A DNA stretch of 22,414 nt from Priapulus caudatus (lineage: Eukaryota > Priapulida > Priapulimorpha > Priapulimorphida > Priapulidae), in assembly GCF_000485595.1 (NCBI RefSeq), contig NW_014577719.1, positions 68,231-90,644 on the forward strand. Reading direction: 5' to 3'. Under the pieces are notes generated by a model that was not told where the DNA came from, did not search any database, and saw only the letters and a program-made list of their open reading frames with translations. The position numbers and the translations under genes were made by a program. Below, one piece after another: positions 11,201 to 22,200 of the stretch; positions within the stretch are counted from its first letter, which is position 1, and each line of letters starts with the position of its first letter.

Positions 11201-13202
11201 TCGGAGTAGTCGACGTAGGTGTCGGCGGACGGGAAGAAGTCGTGCGTGTAACGTCGTGCACGCGCAGAGAGTCGTCGTCCTGAGCAGAGAGTTCCAAGTC
11301 GTGCCGCAGGTTGAACTCGCGCGTTCGTCTTCCCCGTGTGTCGCTTGTTGATGCTGCATCAGCTTTGCGGTGACGCGCGGTACTTCGCGAAGAACGAACC
11401 TGCCGCGGGAGAGGCGGATTCGTGACGTGGAGACGGGTTCCGGAAACGCGATCGGAACAGGTGAGGACAGGTTCCGGAAACGCGATCGGAGCGCGTGCCA
11501 CGACACGGAGAGGGTTCCAGAAACGCGATCAGATCGCATTCCGTGGACGTACAGATGGGTTCCGAAAATGCGATCGGAACAATGCGGAGATGGGTTCCGT
11601 AAAAAAAACGAGATCAACATCGCGTTCTGTGACGCGAACACGGGGTTCTGGAAACGTGTTAGGAATGTGTTTCGTGACGTTCATGGTGTTGTATTCGATC
11701 CGATCGATAAGAAAATACCGTTTCTTTTCGGCTGTGTTCAAACCAGCGAGCGCAGTAAAGTAATGTTTATTAAATACTGAGAGTAAAGTTCGGCGCGAGA
11801 TTTCGACGCAAACCTTACCTACTTCGCTCTCCCGTTCGTAAACTACATAAAATCTCTTTGGCTTTCCCGAGAAAGAAAGCCATCTGCAGTCCAGCGGGGC
11901 CGGCGCGACAACGCAGTAGTCGTGGTACACATCAGCGTCACTACTCTCTTCTTCAGCATGACTGCACGTGGGATGGGAAAACAGTGCCAGCAGCGTGACA
12001 CACCAAATGGAAAATCGTGCCATATTCTGACGTACTGTAACTAGAGAAAAAAAGGCATTGGTAATCTCCAACACAACATAGCCATGGGCATTAGACGCTT
12101 ATATAGAGCTCTAGGGTAAGACATGGTTAAAGCTTGAGTCTGGATAGACTTTGAAATGCTGCCCATAAAGACAAACTATCGTAATGATACTCATGCAACT
12201 ACGTCAGTAATGTGATGACCACATGAGGCCATAGGAAATTATGTATCAGTTTAACGTCAACCAAAAATTTGAAAGTGATGAGGCTTTTTTTCATTATTCA
12301 TTATTCATTATATTTCCGTGGCAAATTCTAACACGGTTGGAAAGTACACCCTGATCAACCTATATTATTGTACAAAAACAACACTATTCAGCAGCTGTTC
12401 TGTTCTACACAACTAACATCAAGGTCGAATTTTCAGCGATATTTACAACAATGTAATGTATGTGAATGAAAGAACATACGAGAAGAATTAAAAATACATA
12501 AAATAGATTACATTTTTAGCGCAGCCTACTTTGCCGGACCATGACGCGCGCGGTTGTACGGTAACTGTTACCTCAGTTCCTATGGCTTAATGCTCAGGCA
12601 CTTGGAGATACATTCAATAAAAATATAATGCGTACAATAATACGAATCTATTATATTTCTAAAAATAAACTATCGAATAAAATCTACTCTCCCTACTCTT
12701 CTCTTACTACGTTCTCTTTCACCTATATTGCCGAGCAATTTCCTGTATAATGGCCGGTCCCAAATGCTCATCTGCAGACACCCGCTGGCGCTGCCGCACC
12801 GCTAGCTGCTGGCACACGTGACACGTACCATAAATATATAGTGTATAATACTACATATATATTTATGTCACAAATTATGTGTATATTTATGTAGTTATCA
12901 TATTTAGTGTCAATGGTGCCAGGCACGCTAGCGTGCGGCAGCCAGCGTGGTGTTGGCAGATGAAGGCATTTGGACCACCATTTACGCAGGAAATTGTCGT
13001 CAAGAATACTACGCAGTGCTAGCATCCGAGGAACTTGGTCGCATACCTCCAGGCTACGCATAGGCACATGCCACTCACGACAGTGATCGCGTGGACTCGC
13101 GTACACGCAAAATGCCGAAAATATGCACTGCTGGCGCTATATCCTTTCATCCGTCCTCTCTCGCTCTCCTCTCTCTCAATCTCTCACCACACGACGCACA
13201 GG

Positions 13203-13237
<35 letters not shown>

Positions 13238-16200
13238 GCACAAGCTCTTTCTCAGCACACACACGCACAGGCCTCTCTTATTTCTCACACCACGCAGCAC
13301 ACACACCACACACACACACAGACACACACACACACACTCTTAGCTCTCGTCTCTCTCTCTCACGCATACACACCAGCACATACACACTTCCCATCTCTCT
13401 CTCTCTCTCAAACACACTCACGACATCACGACTCGGCAATTCGAGCAGAGCGTCTCGGTTGCGCAATCATGTGTGTGGCGTGTCCGCTAAGATCACTGTG
13501 TGAGAATGGATGTCCGACGCGTAGCCTAGCGCTCCCCGTCGCGAAACCGGCGATCGCGTAGGCCAACGGCCATAATAATAATACAGTAAACTAGGAGGGC
13601 CTAATAGCCTGAATTACACCCATTGACAGTTCTGGCCGCGCTATGTTCTGCGCCATTAGTTACGCCATCTCGCCGGCAGAGCCCAGCGATGTGCGAAAGT
13701 AAACTCGCACCATATTGTTTACTCGATGCCTTATCTTGCCTTGCATCGCAGGTCGCTCACCTTTGTGTCGGAAAAAACAGTGCACGTAGCAGGGAATAGA
13801 GCACCCGATAATGGATGACGCTGACGTGACATGACACTGTGATACATTTAAATTATGGTCAATGCTAGCTGTTAGTACCTATAGCCGCTTACATTAACTG
13901 CCGCTGGGCATATAGACCGACCATGCGGCATGCAATGGACCAACGTAACTCAGCCATGTCAGCGGGAGCTAATGTATTTCCGCAGATGTAGCCAGGGGTG
14001 GGCCGGGTTGTCTGTTTGGTTGTGGACCCAAAAAAAAATTGTTGTTGGTCAAGTTAACACAAATTTAACAATAGTAATTTGTTTATCTTTCTATGGACAA
14101 AGAACAATATAAATCTCGTTTGATCGCTTATTTGATTACTTGACAACAACACATGTTTTTGTCCAAAAAAAAAAAAAAAAAAAAAAACCCTCCCCAACCC
14201 GCCCACGCCCCCACATGGGGAATACATAGTTCCCGCTGACTGGGCGCTGCTGCAGCGCCGCAAAATGGCCGTTTGAAGTTCGCAAAAATCGCAATGTCTT
14301 GATTCACAAGAAATTACCGCAAGTATACCATTTGCAAGACGATTAGTTAGAGGTTTCAATTTTAGTAGCGGCTGATAACTTAAGACATATTCACTTCGGA
14401 TAGAGGGCATTAATTGGCCTAGCCATGACAAACGTTTTGATGTCGGGGTATAAATCGGGGATAAGTGTCGTACATTGCATGCCCCATGCGGTTCGATCTA
14501 TAGCCCAGCGCGCAAGTTAATGTAAGCGGCTATAGTACTAGAGCTAGGTCACATGCATGCTCTAAAAGTCTTCCTTAAGCCAAACGATGCGTTTGAGCAG
14601 CCCTTCATACTACACGTTAACACCATGTGTCCGCGCATTTTACTCACGCTTTTGACGGAAACTCTCCCGACCTTTGACTTAGGCTAAGCGCATGGGCAGT
14701 GTTAACTCTCAACGGGTGTATAGGTGAAAGAGAGTAAGAAAACATTAAGACTTTGTAGTAAATAGTATTCGTATTATTTAGCATATATTTTATTGAACGC
14801 TCCAAGTGCTGTGGCATAATGAATGAATGAAAACAAATGTTGCTTTTCAATTTGTTATTAGGCCTAGGCTATTCATGATCACTTCTGTCATAGTCATACT
14901 CATACTCATACTTATAAGTTATAGTCATAGATCTTTCGTCACTTCTGTCAGTCTTCTTCAGACCAAGTTCTATATCTTATGCTTCTGTCTTGAACATATG
15001 TTCTCGTTAACGGTCATGCAAAGATATTTGCACACGTTACTTACCAAACAACTGAAAGGGCAGGCGATCATCTGACCAAGTGGATTATATAACAGGACTA
15101 AATTCATCTAATATTAATTATTATTATATATTTTCTCATTCAATCATGTAATCCGTCAGTGTCCTGTCAACACATGGACAGGGTGGGCGCTGCACAAAAC
15201 TCGGCCTAAATTTTAACAAAACACGCCTGCAGATGGCGCGTGGAGCGCAATAGCTTGCAAGTGGAAGCAAACATGACTAGTGTTGTTGTCTTATGCCAAA
15301 TGGGCAGACGAGTTAATGTACAACGTAATCACAAGCACTGCACTACTTACAGGTGTAGTTAGATATTCTAACGACAGACATATCAAATAGTCCTCATTAT
15401 TTAAAAGTCTGCTATATTCTTTATGTATCTTTAGAATTAACGACACAAATTTCCAGATAAACATTTAACATAGACATAGTCATACTCATACTCATACTCA
15501 TAGTCATAGTCATACTTATGCTCATACTCATAGTCATAGGGTCTAAACCGTCTATGTCCCCTAGGGTACTGCCGGAACGTACCCTGGTACGGTCCGGTAT
15601 ACCGAACGTAGCTGATATGGTAAGGGGTATGGTTAGGGTGAGCGTTAGGGAGTAGGCGTAGGCAACTCCCTCCCCCGCCCCCAACACCCCGCGGCTCGCC
15701 CCCCTATGCTTCCAAGAAATGGTATTGCTAGGGTTAGAAACGTTGTATTGACGTTAGTATATTGAACGTTTATTGACGTTAGTATAGAACGGTGTATTGA
15801 CGTTAGTCACACAGCCTGGTCGGGTTAGCGACTCCCTAGACTCGTTAGTGGAGTAGGCGAGGTACGGTCCGGCATATAGATAGTAGTATTTAGTGCCAGG
15901 GTACGTTCTGGCAGTACCCTGGGGGACATAGACCCCATCAGCCATACTTATAGTCATAGTCATACTCATACTCGTAGGTGCCATCCAACCTCATTCGTTC
16001 CGTTCGTTGAACTTCATCGGCTAAATAATAACCAGATTTTGGCAACTGCCATAATTTCATCATTGGGTGATCATGCAAAGGTCACTATTTACTGTCAGAC
16101 ACTGTGCCTTTACACACACTGTGTGTGACAGACTCTCAAGGTACCAGTGTAGTTAGCTCTAGTACTATACTATAGCCCGCTTACATTAACTGCCACTGGC

Positions 16201-19200
16201 AGCTGCTGCCAGCCGCCGCCGCCGCCGCAGAGGCTTGCCAGCCGCTGCCAGCGGCAGTTAATGTAAGCGGGCTATAGTACTAGAGCTACAGTGTAGTGAG
16301 TTCGCTCTAGTACTATAGCCCGCGTACAGTTGCCGCAGGGCTATAGAGCATTCTATTACGAATGCTAGGGACCAACTTATTCACGGTTACTCGCGGCTAT
16401 AAAACGTCTGTGGTAGGCAATTAATGCCTCCGAAGTGAATGTCTTAGTTAAGTTATATCAGCTACTAAAATTTAACCTCTAACTATTGTTGAAATGGTCT
16501 GCTTGTGGTATTTCTTGTGAACGAACATTATTTACGAACTTCAAACGGCTATTTTTGGTGGGGGTGCAGCAGCGCCAGTCAGCGGGTTGGTCCCTAGCAT
16601 TTTTATATAGCATGTTCTATAGCCCTGCGGCAACTGTACGCGGTCTATAGTACTAGAGCTATGTAGTGAGTGTACTTTATGTTTCATGACACTGCAATAA
16701 ATTCACCAGCACACGGCCACGGCACAGGGACGTTATTGTAATTGTGTACTGCCTTTTCAGGTTTTAGACGAAGCATGTAAGAAGCAAGGATTCGCATCGG
16801 AGGAGTATGATTTGAAGTGAGCAACAGTTCACTTGTATACTTCTTGAATTGTTTTAGATATCAGTCAACAAGAAACTACACCTATAACCTTTTAATTATG
16901 TCCACGATGTGACATGGAAATTATAGAAACCTTAAAAGCTCTGAGTCTGGTTATAGACGTTGAATGCTGCCCATAAAGACAAACTATCGTTAATGATACT
17001 CATTGCAACTACGTCAGTAATGTTTGATTGACCACATGAGGCCCATAGGAAATTATGTACTCAGTTAACGTCAACCAAAAATTTGAAAGTGATGAGGCCT
17101 TTTTTCAATTTCATTACTTCATTATATTTCGTTGGCAAATTCTGTAACAGGTGGAAAGTACCCCTGTCACCTATCATTATTGTACAAAAACAAACTATTC
17201 AGCATGTGTTCTGTTCACAAACTAACATCAGGTCGAATTTTAGCAGATATTTACAACATTATACTGTACTGTTGAATGAAAAGACATACCAGCAAAACTT
17301 AAAAATACATAAAATAATTTGACATTTTTAGCGCAGCCTATTTGCCGGACCATGCACGCGGTCTGACGGTAACTGTTACCCAGTTCCTATGGCTAATGTC
17401 AGGCACTTGGAGATACTTCAATAAAATATAATGCGTAAATAAATCGAAATCTATTTACTACTTCAAATAACTTAACGAAATGTCCTTCCCTACTCTTCCT
17501 CTATACTCTCTTTCACCTGATTATTGCGACAATTTCCTGTATAATGCCGTCCAAATGACTCATCTGCAACACACACGCTGGCTGCCGCCAACGCGTAGCC
17601 TGCCTGCACAACTGACACGTACCATAAATATATAGGTGTATAATACTACATATATATTTATGTCACAAATTATGTGTATATTTATGTCAGTATCTATTTA
17701 TGGTGTCATGTGCAGCAGGCTACGCGTGCTGCGGCAGCCACGGCCGCGTGTGTTGCAGATGAGGCATTTGACGCACATTTACCAGGAAATGTGTCGCAAT
17801 GAATACTACGCAGTGGCCTAGCATCCGGAACTTGGTCGCATAGCCTCCAGGCTACGCATCCAGGCACAATCCACTCACACAGTGATCGGTGGACTCGCGT
17901 CACGCAAATGCCAGAAAATATGCACTGCTGCTGGCTATATCCTTTCATCCGTTCCTCTCCGCTCTCCTCTCTCTCAATCTCTCAACACACGCACAAGCTC
18001 TCTCCTCTCTTTACTCATCCTCTTCTCTCACACACACACGCCACAGCTCTTTCTCACACTACACACGCACAGCCTCTCTGTATTTCTCACACACCACACA
18101 CACACCACACAAACACACACAGACACACACACACACACCTCTTAGCTCATCGTCTCTCTCTCTCACGCATACACACCAGCACATACCACATTCCCTCTCT
18201 CTCTCTCTCTCAACACACTCACACACACACTTCTGGCAATCGAGCAGGTAGCGTCTTCGTTGCGCAACTCATGTGTGTGCGTGTCGCTAAGATCACTGTT
18301 GAGAATGGATGTCCGAACGCGTAGCCTAGAGCTGCCCCGTCCGCGAACCGGCGATCGCGTAGCCAACCGGCCATAAATAATACGAGTAATACTAGGAGGG
18401 CCTAATAGCCTGAATTACACCCATTGACAAGTTCTGGCCGCCTATGTTCTGCGCATTAGTTACGCCATCTCGCGCAGAGCCCGCATGTGCGAGTAACTCC
18501 ACCATATTGTTATCTCGATGCCTTTATCTGCCTTGCATCGGCAGTCGCTCACCTTTGTGGTCGAAAAACAGTGACTGTAGCAGCGAATAAAGCACCCGAT
18601 AATGATGTACCTGAGTGACATGACCACTTGTACATTTAAATATGGTCAAATGCTAGCTCGTGTACTTAAAGCCGCTTACGATTAACTGCCGACTGGCTGC
18701 ATATGGAACGACCCATGGGCATGCAATGGACCAACGTACTCAAGCCACTGTCAGCGGGAGCTAATGTATTTCTCGCAATGTAGCAGGGTGGGCGGGTTGT
18801 CTGTTGGTTTTGGACCAAAAACATTGTTGTTGGTTCAAGTTAACAAATAAACAATAGTAATTTGCTTTATCTTTTCATGGATCAAAAACTAATGAGTTTC
18901 AGGGATCTCGTTTGATCCTTATTTGATTAACTTGACAACAACAATGTTTTTGTCCACAACCTCCCAAACCCGCCCACCCTCCACATGGGGAAATACATAG
19001 TTTCCCAAAACGCTGAGCTGGCGCTTGCTGCAGGCGCCAGCAAAAATGCCCCGTTTGAAGTTCGCTAAATCGGACATGTTTGTTCACAGAAATACCGCAA
19101 GTAATCCAATTGCAACGATAAGTTAGAGGTTTCATATTTTAGTAGCCGGGCTGATAATTCAAGACATATTCACTTCTGGATAGAGCATTAAATTGCCTAC

Positions 19201-22200
19201 CACAGAACGTTTTAGATGTCGGGGTGTATAATCGGGGATAAGTTGGTACCAGTTGCATGCCCCATGGGTCGATCTAATAGCCCTAGCGGCAGTTAATGAT
19301 AAGCGTCTATAGTACTAGAGCTAGATCACATGGCACTGACTCTAAAAGTCTTCCTTAAGCCAAACGATCCGTTTGAGCAGCCCTTCATACTACACGTTAA
19401 CACCATGTGTCTGCGCATTTTACTCACGCTTTTGACGGAAAACTCTCCCGACCTTTGACTTAGGCTAAGCGCATGGGCAGTGTTAACTGTCAACGGGTTG
19501 TATAGCGTGAAAGAGAGCTAAGAAAACATTAAGACTTTGTAGTAAATAGTATTCGTATTATTTAGCATTATATTTTATTGAAACGCTCCAAGTGCCTGTG
19601 GCCTAATGAATGAATGAAAACAAATGTTGCTTTTTCAATTTGTTATTAGGCCTAGGCTATTCATGATCACTTCTGTCATAGTCATACTCATACTCATACT
19701 TATAAGTTATAGTCATAGATCTTCGTCACTTCTGTCAGTCTTCTTCAAGTTCTATATCTATGCTTCTGTCTTGAACATATGTTCTCGTTAATCGGTCATG
19801 AAAGATATTTGCACACTTACTTACCAAACAACTGAAAGGGCAGGCGATCATCTGACCAAGGTGGATTATATAACAGGACTAAAATTCATCTAATATTAAT
19901 TATTATTATATATTTCTCATTCAATCATGTAATCCGTCAGTGTCCTGTCAACACACTGGACAGGTGGCGCTGCACAAAACTCGGCCTAAATTTTAACAAA
20001 ACACGCCTGCAGATGGCGCGTGGAGCGCAATAGCTTGCAAGTGGAAGCAAACATGACTAGTGTTGTTGTCTTATGCCCAAATGGTAGACGAGTTAATGTA
20101 CACGTAACTCCAAGCACTGCACTACTACAGGTGTAGTTAGACTATTCTAACGACAACATATCAAATAGTCCTCATTATTTAAAAGTCTGCTATATTCTTT
20201 TATGGTATCTTTAGAATTAACGACACAAATTTCCAGATAAACATTTAACATAGACATAGTCATACTCATACTCATACTCATAGTCATAGTCAATATGTCT
20301 CTTATACTCATAGCTCATAGGGTCTAAACCGTCTATGTCCCCATAGAGGTAACTGCCGGAAACGTACCCCTGGGTCAACGGTCCGGTATAACCGAACGTA
20401 GTGATATGGTAGGGGTATGAACAAGAGTGAAGTTGGGGGGGGGGATGGGGGACGCAGATCCACTGCCACTACCCCCGTGTGTGTACTACGGGATGTGGAT
20501 TGATTGCCACTACCCCCTGTTTTTATGTAGTAGATGCATGGAGCATATCTATGGGATGTAGATTGACTACATTAAGTCTTCATAGGATCAAGGAACCACC
20601 AATTGATGCCACTAAGCTACAAAAATAGTAATGAATAACAAGAAAAACCCTTGTACTTTTCGCGAATCTTGATCAAACTGTGAGGGCAGTCTATTTGCAT
20701 GCCTGAATCGTTTACTGCATGTGTAAAAGATGTTTACACATTAACCCATTTATAAAGGAAACAAGTTATTCGTTCATACTCTTGATTACGTAGTTACGTA
20801 CATACCCACAGACGTATTTCTTGCCATGTTGATCATTCATTTTAAAGACGAAGCCAGAATCCGATGAAACATTTTCAGCCTTGTGAATATCTTGGACAGC
20901 TGTATTAAACTGAACCTAAAAGCGAACATGCATTGATATTACCCCCCAAAATCTTTACGTTAAAAGTAGCTTCCCTCAAACTTTCCACGTAAATTTTTGT
21001 AACAAACCACTGTAAAAACGTAAGTAAATTATTCACTAAACTTTAACTGAACGTTAGCTTTGAAAATAATACAGTAAAAATATGTATCAAGCCTATATTT
21101 GCTCATCGAAGGTTAGGTGTATTGGAAAACTTCCGACAAATCTACGAATCTTCCGATGAGGCGACACCGGCAGGCATCAGACTAACTGAAAGACTCATTA
21201 ATCTTCTAAAATCGTCCCGAAATCATTCGGAAACGAGTTAAGGAACTATCTCACAAATAAATAGAGAAGTCAATAAATGAAGAGCAATTTAGACTCGCCC
21301 GTAAGCATATATATAATACTGATTACTTCAGCGTAAAGATTATTACGGGTTAACGCGAGCATACCTTTAACCCGAGCTTGGCGGCGTAGTCTCGGAGATA
21401 GTCGACGTAGGTGTCGGCGGACGGGAAGAAGTCGTGCGTGTAACGTGCGACGCGCAGAGAGTCGTCGTCGCTGAGCAGAGAGTTCCAGTCGTGCCGCAGG
21501 TTGAACTCGCGGTTCGTCTTCCCCGTGTGTCGCTTGTTGATGCTGATCAGCTTGCGGTGACGCGGGTACTTCGCGAAGAACGAACCTGCAGCGGAGAGGC
21601 GGATTCGTGACGTGGAGACGGGTTCCGGAAACGCGATCGGAACAAGGTGAGGACAGGTTCCGGAAACGCGATCGGAACAATGTGAGGACAGGTTCCGGAA
21701 ACGCGATCGGAGCGCGTGCCACGACACGGAGACGGGTTCCAGAAACGCGATCAGATCGCATTCCGTGACGTACAGATGGGTTCCGAAAATGCGATCGGAA
21801 CAATGCGGAGATGGGTTCCGTAAAAAAACGAGATCACATCGCGTTCTGTGACGCGAACACGGGTTCTGGAAACGCGTTAGGAATGTGTTTCGTGACGTTC
21901 ATGGTGTATCGATCCGATCGATAAGAAAATACCCGTTTCTTTGCGGGTGTTCAACCAGCGAGCAGTAAAGTAATGTTTAAATATGAGAGGTAAAGTTCGG
22001 GGCGAGATTTTGACGCAAACCTTACCTACTTCGCTCTCCCGTTCGTAAACTACATAATCTCTTTTGGCTTTCCCGAGAAAGAAAGCCATCTGCAGTCCAG
22101 CGGGGCCGGCGCCGACAACGCAGTAGTCGTGGTACACATCAGCGTCACTACTCTCTTCTTCAGCATGACTGCACGTGGGATGGGAAAACAGTGCCAGCAG

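Larger units (their letters stand above)
10210..12132. repeat. Block X: first copy of the exon 1-3 region
   Basis: This is a direct near-copy of 20420-22338. It begins with ACAAGGTGAAGGTTGGGG, spans E3, E2, E1 and the promoter, and ends at ATGGTTAAAG. Differences from block X' are mainly one-base indels, plus one missing 35-bp unit in the intron-1 minisatellite. Intron spacings here (about 420 and 456 bp, then about 1.25 kb to E4) are normal for the gene. Confidence 0.9.
12128..15631. repeat. Block Y: 3.5 kb direct repeat, first copy, no gene
   Basis: It matches 16932-20419 in the same orientation, starting TTAAAGCTTGAGTCTGG and ending at GATATGGTAAGGGGTATG. It holds a foldback (12728-13000), a CT/CA microsatellite, a TA-flanked MITE (13868-14544) and a hexamer repeat at its right end. 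The open frames in it are short and differ between the two copies. I found no coding gene. Confidence 0.88.
15632..16931. other. Block Z: unique 1.3 kb between the two Y copies
   Basis: This is the only part of 10.2-22.3 kb without a second copy. It consists largely of inverted repeats: the right half of the hexamer-flanked palindrome, a short hairpin at about 16091-16131, and two TA-type elements at 16156-16286 and 16304-16659. 16662-16931 holds nothing I can identify. No coding region was found. Confidence 0.7.
16932..20419. repeat. Block Y': second copy of the 3.5 kb direct repeat
   Basis: Same order of contents as 12128-15631: foldback, CT/CA tract, MITE, hexamers. Differences are dominated by single-base indels, with long identical stretches near its right end (19350-20250 versus 14580-15450). 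It ends abruptly at GGGGTATG, where block X' begins, whereas block Y continues into block Z. Confidence 0.88.

Noticed and set aside
11370-11780. Plus-strand frames of 110-136 residues
   Set aside because: They read through the intron-1 minisatellite and antisense to E2. The periodic peptide reflects the repeat unit.
13035-13561. Three overlapping His/Thr/Ser-rich frames (and their counterparts at 17882-18324)
   Set aside because: They are translations of (CA)n and (CT)n microsatellites. The frames are not conserved between the two block copies.
14480-14510. tRNA-like T-loop (GGTTCGATC)
   Set aside because: No acceptor or anticodon stems can be built around it. It lies inside a MITE and is altered in the second copy.
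15421-15687. Met/Thr/Ser repeat frame
   Set aside because: It is a translation of the CATAGT/CATACT hexamer array.
12128-20419. Y-Z-Y' as an LTR retrotransposon with 3.5 kb terminal repeats
   Set aside because: Block Z is 1.3 kb of MITEs and palindromes with no reverse transcriptase, integrase or gag. The Y blocks contain unrelated smaller elements, and no TG...CA ends or target duplication were seen.
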